From UBA1845 sp002338715 (GTDB lineage Bacteria; Planctomycetota; Phycisphaerae; UBA1845): a stretch of DNA of 64,000 bases. The DNA is taken from positions 62,001 to 126,000 of the forward strand of contig DAORAL010000002.1 of NCBI GenBank assembly GCA_035344155.1, written 5' to 3'. The translations under genes were made by a program, and so were the position numbers. The notes below the pieces were generated by a model. The model saw nothing but the letters and a program-made list of their open reading frames with translations, did not search any database and had not been told where the DNA came from. The stretch's first letter is position 1. Every line of letters begins with the position of its first letter. This document shows, in pieces, positions 16,635 through 24,840 of the stretch.

Positions 16635-18223
16635 ACCCCATCGATCTGTGGAAGCGTTTTTGCGAATATCGCTGCTCGTGCCCGGCGGCTGGTGTGACCC
16701 TGGACATCTCGCGGATGAAGTTTTCAGACTCGTTCCTTGGCGAATTGTCTGGGGCGATGTCGAAGGCGTTTGATGCGATGGATGCCTTGGAAGCAGGCGC
16801 GATCGCCAACCCCGATGAAAACCGCATGGTGGGGCACTATTGGCTCCGCGATGCCGCCCGCGCTCCCGACCGCGATATCACGAGCGCCATCGAATCGACC
16901 GTGCGCGATATCAAGTCGTTCGCAGCCGACATTCACAGCGGGGCAGTTGCGTCACCCTCGGGTGGTCGCTTCACGCATCTGCTGCAAATCGGAATCGGTG
17001 GTTCGGCGCTCGGTCCGCAGTTCGTCGGCGATGCATTGGGGAATCCCGATGATCCGATGCACATTCATTTCGTCGACAACACCGATCCCGACGGCATCGA
17101 TCGAATCATCGCCGAGTTGGGCGATCACCTTGCGCAAACGCTTTGTCTCGTCGTTTCCAAGAGCGGGGGCACCAAAGAAACGCGCAACGGCATGCTCGAA
17201 GTCGCCCATGTATATGAATCGCGCGGATTGAATTTCGCCAAGTGCGCCGTGGCTGTGACCGGTGAAGGCAGCGCGCTCGACAACGTCTGTAAGTCGCAGG
17301 GGTGGCTGCGAAGTTTTCCGATGTGGGATTGGGTGGGCGGCCGCACGTCGCAGATGTCAGCCGTGGGTTTGCTCCCTGCCGCACTCGGTGGAATCGATAT
17401 CGACGCGATGCTCGCCGGTGCGAAGGCGATGGACGAATGCACCCGCAACCATGACTTGCGGGCGAACCCAGCCGCACTGCTAGCCGCGATGTGGTTCGAC
17501 GCGGCACGCTCACGTGGGCTGCGCGACATGGTGGTGATTCCATACAAGGATCGCTTAGCGCTGCTGTCGCGATACCTTCAGCAACTCATCATGGAGTCGC
17601 TCGGCAAGGACGTTGACGTCGATGGCAACCTCGTCGAAGAAGGCATCAGCGTCTATGGCAACAAAGGCTCGACCGATCAGCACGCCTACGTGCAGCAACT
17701 TCGCGATGGCGTGAATAATTTCTACGTCACGTTCGTCGATGTGCTTTGCGATCGATCCGGACCATCGATCGATGTCGATGAATCGGTGAAGACCGGCGAC
17801 TATCTCGCGGGTTTTCTGCTGGGCACGCGCGAGGCGCTCACCGAAAAAGACCGCGAATCGATCACCATTCAAATCGACGAAGTCACACCGCATCGCGTAG
17901 GCGCGATCATCGCGCTCTACGAACGGGCGGTTGGTTTGTACGCATCGTTGGTGAACATCAACGCATACCATCAACCCGGTGTCGAAGCTGGCAAACGCGC
18001 GGCAACCGAAGTGCTGAACGTTCAGACCGCGCTGCTTACTTATCTTCGCGACCATCCCGGCCAATCGCTCACGGTGGCTGAACTTGCAGAGGGCATTCAG
18101 AAACCCGATCGCGTCGAATGGGTCAGCCATGTGCTGAATCGATTGGCCCACAACGGCGGCCGCGGTGTCAAAGTCGAAGTCGATTCGAACCCCGCCAACG
18201 TGCGGTACAGCTTGAAAGGTTAG
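16631..18223 (+). CDS. pgi: Glucose-6-phosphate isomerase
   Basis: 530 residues. Interconverts glucose-6-phosphate and fructose-6-phosphate in glycolysis and gluconeogenesis. Visible family features are the first SIS domain with LLQIGIGGSALGPQFVGDAL, the phosphate-binding VVSKSGGTKETRNGMLE, the signature WDWVGGRTSQMSAVGLLPAAL (Thr in place of the usual Phe/Tyr) and GNKGSTDQHAYVQQLRDG with the catalytic-region His. A C-terminal winged-helix-like tail (LRDHPGQSLTVAELAEGIQ … VKVEVDSNPANVRYSL) extends past the catalytic domains. The start is a GTG overlapping the previous stop. Confidence 0.95.
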   Translation: MNPIDLWKRFCEYRCSCPAAGVTLDISRMKFSDSFLGELSGAMSKAFDAMDALEAGAIANPDENRMVGHYWLRDAARAPDRDITSAIESTVRDIKSFAADIHSGAVASPSGGRFTHLLQIGIGGSALGPQFVGDALGNPDDPMHIHFVDNTDPDGIDRIIAELGDHLAQTLCLVVSKSGGTKETRNGMLEVAHVYESRGLNFAKCAVAVTGEGSALDNVCKSQGWLRSFPMWDWVGGRTSQMSAVGLLPAALGGIDIDAMLAGAKAMDECTRNHDLRANPAALLAAMWFDAARSRGLRDMVVIPYKDRLALLSRYLQQLIMESLGKDVDVDGNLVEEGISVYGNKGSTDQHAYVQQLRDGVNNFYVTFVDVLCDRSGPSIDVDESVKTGDYLAGFLLGTREALTEKDRESITIQIDEVTPHRVGAIIALYERAVGLYASLVNINAYHQPGVEAGKRAATEVLNVQTALLTYLRDHPGQSLTVAELAEGIQKPDRVEWVSHVLNRLAHNGGRGVKVEVDSNPANVRYSLKG

Positions 18224-18235
18224 ACAATCCAAATC

Positions 18236-18299
18236 GTAGGGTGGGCCGTGCCCACCGCCGTTTGAATGCCAACGACATGGTGGGCACGGCCCACCCTAC
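18236..18299. repeat. REPIN-like element (GTAG hairpin plus inverted copy)
   Basis: Two perfectly complementary 21-nt arms (18236-18256 and 18279-18299) face each other over 22 nt. Each arm is GTAG followed by a small hairpin, GGTGGGC-CGT-GCCCACC. A tetranucleotide GTAG beside a hairpin, paired in inverted orientation, is the known layout of REPINs. A single arm of the same sequence recurs at 42376-42396. Confidence 0.8.
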
Positions 18300-18473
18300 G
18301 AAACAGCTGGATTCTTCTGGTAATCCTGTCAGGCGACGTCTGATTCCATCGGAAGTTGCAACCTCCTTGACCCTTGCAAACCGCATCTGTAGGCTTGAGT
18401 CTAATGGGCAACGCCAACGCGCTGCCTCGCACCACACGCGGGGCGTCGACAGGTATGGTAAAGGAGAATCGTC

Positions 18474-19577
18474 ATGGGGTTTCTGGACAAACTTCGCGGT
18501 GAATTGGTTGATATTGTCGAATGGCTGGACCACACGCGCGATACACTCGTGTGGCGCTTCCCCCGATACCACAACCAGATCAAGAATGGCGCGCAACTCA
18601 TCGTGCGCCCGGGTCAGGTGGCTGTCTTCGTCCATCGCGGCGAGCTGGCCGACGTTTTCGAACCAGGTCATTACGAACTGCGTACCGACAACCTGCCCAT
18701 CCTCAGCACGTTGCAAGGTTGGAAGCACGGGTTCGACAGCCCATTCAAATCGGAAGTCTACTTCGTCAACACGCGGCAGGTGACCGACCTGAAATGGGGC
18801 ACGCCGAATCCGATCATGCTGCGCGATCCGGAGTTTGGCCCGATCCGCTTGCGGGCGTTTGGTACGTACTCGCTAAAAGCGGCTGACCCGCGGGCGCTTC
18901 TGCGGGAACTCGTCGGAACCGACGCCAGCTTCGATACCGACGAGATTCACGAGTTCATCCGTTCGGTCATCAACACCGCCTTCGCCGACGTCATTGGCGA
19001 GTCTAAGATCGCAGCACTCGATCTTGCAGCGAAGTATCAGGAATTTTCCGAAATTCTCCGAAAGAAAGCCGTCGAGCGCATCGACGACGAATTTGGATTC
19101 GACATCCCGCAGCTTTACATCGTCAACATTTCCCTGCCCGAAGCCGTCGAAAAAGCGCTCGACACGCGCACCAGCATGGGCGTCATCGGCGACATGAATC
19201 GCTTCCAGCAGTATCAGATGGGCCAGGCGATGACGGCTGCCGCTGAGAATCCGTCGGGTGGCGGTGCGGCAGAAGGCATGGGACTCGGCATGGGATTCGC
19301 GATGGCCGGCAAAATGATGCAGGGCGCCAATGCGGGTGCGCCAACGCCCGGAAGCATGCCGCCTCCACCTCCGGGCGGCGTCTGGCACATCGCGGCCAAC
19401 GGTGCGGTGCAGGGTCAATGCACGATGGCCCAGATCCCCGCGATGGTTGCGCAAGGTGCGATTACGCCTGAGACCATGGTGTGGAGCGCGGGCATGGGAA
19501 CTTGGATGGCGGCTGGTCAGGTTCCGCAGTTGGCTGGATTCTTCAACGCAGCCCCGCCACCTCCTCCGCCGAAGTAG
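18474..19577 (+). CDS. SPFH-domain (YdjI / virion-core-like) protein with C-terminal GYF_2 domain
   Basis: 367 residues. The N-terminal SPFH-like domain (about 1-230) shows VWRFPRYHNQIKNGAQLIVRPGQVAVFVHRGEL, then FGTYSLKAADPRALLRELVGT and a helical stretch ending in GFDIPQLYIVNISLPEAVEKALD, as in the YdjI/virion-core family. A Gly/Met/Pro-rich linker leads to a GYF_2-like domain (about 308-352: WHIAANGAVQGQCTMAQI … VWSAGMGTWMAAGQVPQL) and a poly-Pro end. Two zinc-ribbon genes follow at once. In B. subtilis the ydjFGHI operon combines PspA, a zinc-ribbon protein and this SPFH type in envelope stress; a similar role here is inferred. Confidence 0.85.
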   Translation: MGFLDKLRGELVDIVEWLDHTRDTLVWRFPRYHNQIKNGAQLIVRPGQVAVFVHRGELADVFEPGHYELRTDNLPILSTLQGWKHGFDSPFKSEVYFVNTRQVTDLKWGTPNPIMLRDPEFGPIRLRAFGTYSLKAADPRALLRELVGTDASFDTDEIHEFIRSVINTAFADVIGESKIAALDLAAKYQEFSEILRKKAVERIDDEFGFDIPQLYIVNISLPEAVEKALDTRTSMGVIGDMNRFQQYQMGQAMTAAAENPSGGGAAEGMGLGMGFAMAGKMMQGANAGAPTPGSMPPPPPGGVWHIAANGAVQGQCTMAQIPAMVAQGAITPETMVWSAGMGTWMAAGQVPQLAGFFNAAPPPPPPK

Positions 19578-19634
19578 CGCGTTCGGATTCGTAGATGGCG
19601 GACTCGAACAGCGCACGATGACACAGGTTGGACC

Positions 19635-20315
19635 ATGAACTGCACGAATTGCGGCGCGCCGTTGCCTCCACAGACCAATCGATGTTCTTTCTGTCACACG
19701 CTCAATGACGTTGACTTGCGGGCCATCCCGCGCGGTCCCGACGGTGGCGTCGAACCGAGTCAGCGAAGTTGTCCGCGCTGCGACGAAGAGCTCGAAATTG
19801 TCCCACTCAACCTCGCGGACGGATTCGGTATCGATCGATGCCGCAAGTGTCAGGGCATATTTTTTGATCCGGGCGAGTTGGAATCGATCCTCGATGAGTC
19901 GGTCTCCAAGGTTTACGAGGTGGATTATCCGAGGTTGGCGAAGCTGGTCGAAGAAGAAGGCATCAAGGAATTCCGCGAGATCAGTTACATCAAGTGTCCC
20001 GATTGCATGCAGGTGATGAATCGCAAGGCCTATGGTGCGCGATCGGGTGTTATCGTCGATCAATGTCGCGATCATGGCGTCTGGTTGGATGGTCGCGAGC
20101 TCCACGTTCTGCTGCATTGGGTGAAAGCCGGCGGACAGATTCATCAGAAGGACCGCGAGGCGCGCGAAGCGATTGAAGAAGAGCAGCGTCGCGCGAAACT
20201 GGCTGGACCGATTGACGATCGTCCGATCTTTACGGGTAGCCATCGCTACGAGCGCATGATCGATGCATCGGACCTGTTCCGAGCCGTCCGATCCATCACC
20301 GATATTCTTTTCTAA
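19635..20315 (+). CDS. Zinc-ribbon protein with TFIIB-like fingers
   Basis: 226 residues with three Cys clusters: CTNCGAPLPPQTNRCSFC (residues 3-20), CPRCDEELEIVPL…IDRCRKCQGIFFDPGELESIL (about 46-85, a zf-TFIIB domain) and CPDCMQVMNRKAYGARSGVI…CRDHGVWLDGRELHVLL (about 122-160, a second copy). The doubled zf-TFIIB pattern is common in bacterial proteins of unknown function. No membrane segment. The spacing of 57 nt after the SPFH gene and 4 nt before the next gene indicates one operon. A scaffold or partner role for the SPFH protein is inferred. Confidence 0.82.
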   Translation: MNCTNCGAPLPPQTNRCSFCHTLNDVDLRAIPRGPDGGVEPSQRSCPRCDEELEIVPLNLADGFGIDRCRKCQGIFFDPGELESILDESVSKVYEVDYPRLAKLVEEEGIKEFREISYIKCPDCMQVMNRKAYGARSGVIVDQCRDHGVWLDGRELHVLLHWVKAGGQIHQKDREAREAIEEEQRRAKLAGPIDDRPIFTGSHRYERMIDASDLFRAVRSITDILF

Positions 20316-20319
20316 CCGC

Positions 20320-21474
20320 ATGAGCGAATCGACACAGCGTATGGCAGACGAGTTTTCGCAAGAAACTTCCGAGATCGATACCCAAGCCCCGACCACGGGC
20401 ACGGGGCACGTCTTCCCGTGTGAAGGCTGCGGGGCTGACTTGCAGTTCAGCATCGGCGTTCAGAGTTTGAAGTGCCCGTACTGCGGTTTCACCAAGCAGC
20501 TTGAATTCGATCCGAACATTGCCGTCGAAGAGCAGGACTATGCGGCTACGCTGGAGCAGATCGCGACGTGGCGAAGCGGAAAATCTGATCAGACCAGCGG
20601 GTTGCGCGAAGTGCCATGCTCCTCGTGCGGTGCGAAGGTTCAGTTTCAGGGTACGTTGACGAGCAGTGCATGCGCGTATTGCGGTGTACCGCTTCAAATT
20701 GAAGATGTGCACGATGCCGACGATCGCGTGCCGGTCGATGGCGTGCTGGCGTTTCTGGTGGATCGCAAGAAAGCGCACAGCGCCTTAACCGAGTGGGTGA
20801 AGTCGCGGTGGTTCGCTCCGAATCGATTCAAGAAGGAAGGCGTTGAAGGGAAATTCTCGGGGTTGTATACGCCGTACTGGACGTTCGACACGATGACCAC
20901 CACGCACTACGACGGGCAGCGCGGCGATCATTACTACGTCACCGTCGGTTCGGGCAAGAACAAACGCCGCGTGCGCAAGACCCGCTGGACGCCCGCATCC
21001 GGAACGTTTCAACGCTTCTTTGACGACGAATTGGTCGTCGCCGCTTCGGGCGTTCCGGTCAAACGGCTCGACGCGTTGCAACCCTGGCCGCTGCGCGATT
21101 GCAAACCGTTCAATCAGGAAATGCTCGCCGGTTTCCTCGCCCGCACATACGACGTTGAACTCGATGCCGGTTTCGGAATCGCCAAGCTGCGCTTCGACCA
21201 GGCGATCGAAGCCGACGTCCGCTCACACATCGGTGGCGATACCCAACGCATCCACAGCATCGACACGCAGTACAACGCCATCACCTACAAACACCTGCTC
21301 CTGCCGATCTGGATGATGGGCTACCGCTATGCCGACAAGGTCTACCAAGTCGTTGTCAACGCCACGACCGCGGAAGTGCAAGGCGACCGACCTTACAGTT
21401 GGGTAAAGATCACCCTGGCCGTGATTGCAGGACTAGCCGCAGCCGGCGGGTTTGCATTCTTGGCGTCGAGATAA
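20320..21474 (+). CDS. Membrane-anchored zinc-ribbon protein (PriA-like ribbon)
   Basis: 384 residues from the ATG at 20320, 4 nt after the previous stop. Two ribbons are visible: CEGCGADLQFSIGVQSLKCPYCG (about 25-50) and CSSCGAKVQFQGTLTSSACAYCG (about 97-122). A long central domain follows (GLYTPYWTFDTMTTTHYDGQRGDHYYVTVGSGKNKRRVRKTRWTPASG…), and one C-terminal membrane helix (ITLAVIAGLAAAGGFAFLA). Proteins of this kind are annotated as TFIIB-type zinc ribbon proteins and often travel with YdjI-type SPFH proteins, as here. It probably tethers the complex to the membrane. Confidence 0.82.
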   Translation: MSESTQRMADEFSQETSEIDTQAPTTGTGHVFPCEGCGADLQFSIGVQSLKCPYCGFTKQLEFDPNIAVEEQDYAATLEQIATWRSGKSDQTSGLREVPCSSCGAKVQFQGTLTSSACAYCGVPLQIEDVHDADDRVPVDGVLAFLVDRKKAHSALTEWVKSRWFAPNRFKKEGVEGKFSGLYTPYWTFDTMTTTHYDGQRGDHYYVTVGSGKNKRRVRKTRWTPASGTFQRFFDDELVVAASGVPVKRLDALQPWPLRDCKPFNQEMLAGFLARTYDVELDAGFGIAKLRFDQAIEADVRSHIGGDTQRIHSIDTQYNAITYKHLLLPIWMMGYRYADKVYQVVVNATTAEVQGDRPYSWVKITLAVIAGLAAAGGFAFLASR

Positions 21475-21588
21475 ACGTAGAGCGGGGCGTCGACCCGCCA
21501 TGCGTTTTCTGCGTAATAGAGTTCTTGTGGTACGGTTTAACGAACAGCATCTGTCGCTAGCAAGCCTGAACAATGACCGAGGAGTCTT

Positions 21589-22959
21589 ATGTCTGAGCAG
21601 ATTGACCTAGGGAATAGTGCAACGTCGGATGCACTGTTGCCATGGTACGACGTGGAAGGACTAGTTAACGAACTCGTACTTTACGATGGGCAAGTGGACA
21701 TTGTTTTGGGCGAGTACCCGCAGACGTCGAGGGCAACAGTATCGCTCTGCATGACACCAAGGCCATGTGTAAGGATAATGCTCGATGACTTAGGAGTTGG
21801 GGAATTGGAATCAGGAGCCCCATTCTCCGTATCGATACCGGGGGATACTCGTGAGTTGAAAATTCATTGGGGTGAGATTCGAGAGGTTCATACAGTAAAT
21901 GAAACTCGATTTGATCTTGAAGGGATTGTTGAGGATCATCCATTTGATCCAAGAAGCATGTTTCACCGTGTCGTCTTTCATTTGATCAATTGGCCTCGTT
22001 TCTTGGGCGCGCCGATTCGCTATCCTGATGGAACTACCTCCGCTTGTAGACAAGAATGGACGATTGGGCAGTGGCGTATTGTAGTAGACCCCATATTGAA
22101 CCTTAGCGAGAAAGAAATAGACAATGAGCGGCGGCGAGGATACATGATCTCGCATGTCGGATTCATTGAGCGAGTCGACAATCAGGGATTTAAATTCGAG
22201 AACGTGAAGACAATACTCGATGCGCTCGTGTGGGTCTTATCATTCTGTCGTGGCGCGTGGTCTATGCCGTGTCTCTTTGTTGGTTTGAACGAGAAAGGTG
22301 ATCTTGTGGCCGAATCCTGGCGATATGGGCTTGTGCATGAGGCCGGTTACGTCATGAGTTGGCGATTTGCATTCCAGATGGAAACTCCTCCCTTACTTTC
22401 TGGGTTATTGACACGATTGAATAGCGAGATTTGGGCAGAACCGATCCGGTTAGTAATGCAATGGTACATGAATAGCAATACAAATCACGCTCCAGATATA
22501 ACCGGGGCAATCGTCATTCAGCAAGCAGGACTTGAATTGCTTGCTTGGACCCTCTTGGTTTGTGACAGAAAAGTTCTTAGCGAAGACGGTGCGAGTGGGT
22601 TGCCCGCGTCTGACAAGCTGCGACTGCTTCTCTCCTCATGTAGAATTCCAGTGGAAATTCCGGAGGTCTCGGTTGCCCTGAGGAAAATTGCGAAAGAATA
22701 CAATTGGCAGGACGGACCCGCCGCACTAGTTGGGACACGAAATGCGATTGTTCATGCGACTCCAACGAAGCGCAAGCGGTTCATTGGGAAAGACAAACGA
22801 TTCTTGCTTGAAGTCTGGGCACTAGGTCAGTGGTATTTGGATTTGGTGCTTCTCTATGTGATGAACTATCGAGGTATCTACTCAAATCGTCTGTTAGTAC
22901 TTTCTCGGGCTGCATATCCTGAAGAGCTGGTGCCTTGGGTTCACAAATCAGAATTGTGA
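21589..22959 (+). CDS. HEPN-like protein of unknown function, AT-rich islet gene
   Basis: 456 residues, start supported by GAGGAG 4 nt upstream. The first 190 residues or so are beta-rich and unrecognised. The C-terminal part (about 300-430) is helical and contains GTRNAIVHATPTKRKR, giving R-x4-H (Arg-384, His-389), the active-site signature of HEPN RNases. ApeA-type anti-phage proteins combine an unrelated N-terminal domain with such a C-terminal HEPN domain. Base composition is clearly lower in GC than the neighbours (26 of 60 at 22141-22200), with different codon use, which suggests transfer. It stands alone, with no antitoxin visible. Confidence 0.7.
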   Translation: MSEQIDLGNSATSDALLPWYDVEGLVNELVLYDGQVDIVLGEYPQTSRATVSLCMTPRPCVRIMLDDLGVGELESGAPFSVSIPGDTRELKIHWGEIREVHTVNETRFDLEGIVEDHPFDPRSMFHRVVFHLINWPRFLGAPIRYPDGTTSACRQEWTIGQWRIVVDPILNLSEKEIDNERRRGYMISHVGFIERVDNQGFKFENVKTILDALVWVLSFCRGAWSMPCLFVGLNEKGDLVAESWRYGLVHEAGYVMSWRFAFQMETPPLLSGLLTRLNSEIWAEPIRLVMQWYMNSNTNHAPDITGAIVIQQAGLELLAWTLLVCDRKVLSEDGASGLPASDKLRLLLSSCRIPVEIPEVSVALRKIAKEYNWQDGPAALVGTRNAIVHATPTKRKRFIGKDKRFLLEVWALGQWYLDLVLLYVMNYRGIYSNRLLVLSRAAYPEELVPWVHKSEL

Positions 22960-22990
22960 TGCGTCGATATGCGGTGCAGTGAGCCGCTCC

Positions 22991-23662
22991 CTACTCCCCA
23001 AGCACCTCTCGCACTGGTACAAACGCTTCAGCCGCCATCCTGTGGACGGTCATGCCTCGGAATTTTGCGAGTGCTTCGATTGAATCGATGGAGCGGGCGT
23101 TGGGGGCATCTCTTAGTTGCGATTTGTAGGCGCGCATCGCTTCGATCTTGGTTGCGAGCGTGCTGGTGATGTCGATGTAGGTCTGCGGAGTAAATGCCGG
23201 CTCGGCTTGCGGGGCGTGCCAGTGCGTTTCGCTCAACGTTTCGTAACACAGGATGCGTTCAACGTTCAATCGATTGGGCAGTGGGCGAAGTGCGACCTGA
23301 GCCGCGTCGAAAATCTGCTTGTGGTCTTCGTGCAGGTCGCTGCGATAGGGCAGAAACACCCAGTTCGGCTGCGTCTGATCGATAAGCCCGCCCATTGCGC
23401 CGTTGAGTTCGTGCTCGGGCAGGAGGGCGAGCTTGGTGACGGGTAAATCCATGAAATGAAGCTGAGTGACGCCGAGGATTTTTGAGGCGGCTTCCGCTTC
23501 GGCGCGAACTTGCGCGACCTGGTCATCGGGAAACAGGGGGGCCCATCCACGCGTGACGATCGCAACGTGTACAGCATGGCCTTCATTGGCAAAGCGACGG
23601 ATCACTCCGCCGCAGCCGAGCACTTCATCGTCGGGATGGGGGGCGATGACCAATACCGTCAT
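22991..23662 (-). CDS. LmbE/PIG-L-family N-deacetylase
   Basis: 223 residues. The zinc motif PHPDDE (8-13) opens the family signature VLVIAPHPDDEVLGCGGVIRRF; SDLHEDHKQI (about 108-117) supplies the further His ligand. These enzymes remove acetyl groups from N-acetylglucosamine-type sugars. The start overlaps the stop of the upstream formyltransferase gene by 4 nt (ATGA), so the two proteins are made together. That suggests successive deacetylation and formylation of an amino sugar. Confidence 0.92.
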   Translation of the reverse strand: MTVLVIAPHPDDEVLGCGGVIRRFANEGHAVHVAIVTRGWAPLFPDDQVAQVRAEAEAASKILGVTQLHFMDLPVTKLALLPEHELNGAMGGLIDQTQPNWVFLPYRSDLHEDHKQIFDAAQVALRPLPNRLNVERILCYETLSETHWHAPQAEPAFTPQTYIDITSTLATKIEAMRAYKSQLRDAPNARSIDSIEALAKFRGMTVHRMAAEAFVPVREVLGE

Positions 23663-24660
23663 GATGTTCTCCGTTCGGCGGAATTCCCAAGCCGCTCTTC
23701 CAATGCTTTGACGCGGGCCTCCAGCGATTCAATGATTCGATCCGTCTGCAAACCCAGCTTCGACCCGACGCGAAACGTCGAAGGCGCGACAGGCTTGCCA
23801 GACGCATCCGTAACCTCGGTCAACCACAACAGTCCACTGCCGCACTGCACCAACACGCCGCGCCCGTCATCGATGCGCTGCACCTGTCCGATCGTACCTT
23901 GATGATCGTTCTGGTCATGACGATCGGCCCGCCACACGATCCGTCGTTCGCCACCGTCATGCGTGAACGCGCCGGGGTAAGGCCGCGATGCCGCGCGGAT
24001 GAGTCGACGTACTTCCTTCGCCGGAAGCGACCAATCGATGCGCCCGTCTTCGGGGGTGCGCTTGCCATACCACGTGGCTTGCGAATGGTCCTGCGGCGTG
24101 CGGGGCAGCGTTCCCGTTTTGATGGAGGGAGCCAACTCCAGCACCATCTCTTCAAGCACATCGTTGGTGCGATCAATCAAATCCTGGGCGTAGTCGGTCG
24201 GTTTCACATCAACCGCGCGCTGCACGATGATGTCGCCGGCGTCGGGCTCTTCGGTCAGGTAGAACAAATTCGCAGCCGCTTTTTCTTCGAGCAGGATCGT
24301 CCAGACCACGGGCGCACGTCCGCGTCCGCGCGGCAGTGGTGTCGGATGAAATCCGATTGCGCCCGACTTGGCGGTGGCGATCACTTCAACCGGGGCGATC
24401 TGCGATAATCCGACGACGAAGAGTAAATCCGGCGCGTGCGATTGAAGAAACGACACGGCGTTCGGTTCGGCGATCTTATGAAACGCGCAAAACGGGATGT
24501 CATGCTCGCCAGCCAACTCGCGCATCGACTGATAATCGCTGACCCGATCGGCGTGCGATTCGTCCAACCCAAGCACGCACGTGACCTCCACGCCGCCCCG
24601 GATCAAACCGCGAAGCGTTCGCCAACTCGAACTGACGCTGCCAATAAGCGCTACTTTCAT
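23659..24660 (-). CDS. Formyltransferase of the methionyl-tRNA formyltransferase fold, probably sugar-directed
   Basis: 333 residues. The formyltransferase domain (1-190) shows AIGFHPTPLPRGRGRAPVVW at 101-120 and EEPDAGDII at 138-145. The catalytic Asn-x-His-Asp triad of Fmt/ArnA reads Gly-103, His-105, Asp-143, so the usual Asn is replaced. An OB-like C-terminal domain (about 200-300) and a short coiled coil (RIIESLEARVKALEERL) follow. Fmt itself is usually near def; here the partner is an LmbE deacetylase with a 4-nt overlap, which favours N-formylation of an amino sugar. Tetrahydrofolate cofactor use is inferred from the family. Confidence 0.8.
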   Translation of the reverse strand: MKVALIGSVSSSWRTLRGLIRGGVEVTCVLGLDESHADRVSDYQSMRELAGEHDIPFCAFHKIAEPNAVSFLQSHAPDLLFVVGLSQIAPVEVIATAKSGAIGFHPTPLPRGRGRAPVVWTILLEEKAAANLFYLTEEPDAGDIIVQRAVDVKPTDYAQDLIDRTNDVLEEMVLELAPSIKTGTLPRTPQDHSQATWYGKRTPEDGRIDWSLPAKEVRRLIRAASRPYPGAFTHDGGERRIVWRADRHDQNDHQGTIGQVQRIDDGRGVLVQCGSGLLWLTEVTDASGKPVAPSTFRVGSKLGLQTDRIIESLEARVKALEERLGNSAERRTS

Positions 24661-24840
24661 GCAGTCTATTCTACATATTCTCGGGCCCGAATCGAATCAT
24701 ATGTCGCGCCAACGGGGGTTGGGCCTTGGCCTTGAATCGTGGGGGGGCTCGACTAAAGTGTTCGTTGGCCCGCGAGCGTTTCGTGAATGGTTTAGCGGCT
24801 GGCTGGGCAGTCTTGGAAAGTTGAGATGGTGGCAGGAATC

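Noticed and set aside
18236..18299. Rho-independent terminator after pgi
   Set aside because: The inverted repeat has no T tract and its internal GTAG-hairpin structure with copies elsewhere fits a REP element better.
18873..20453. 526-codon minus-strand frame opposite the SPFH and zinc-ribbon genes
   Set aside because: It crosses two recognised genes and their junction, with no recognisable domain.
22991..24660. Calling the upstream gene fmt (true methionyl-tRNA formyltransferase)
   Set aside because: The catalytic Asn is absent, there is no def nearby, and it is coupled to an LmbE deacetylase; sugar formylation is the better reading.
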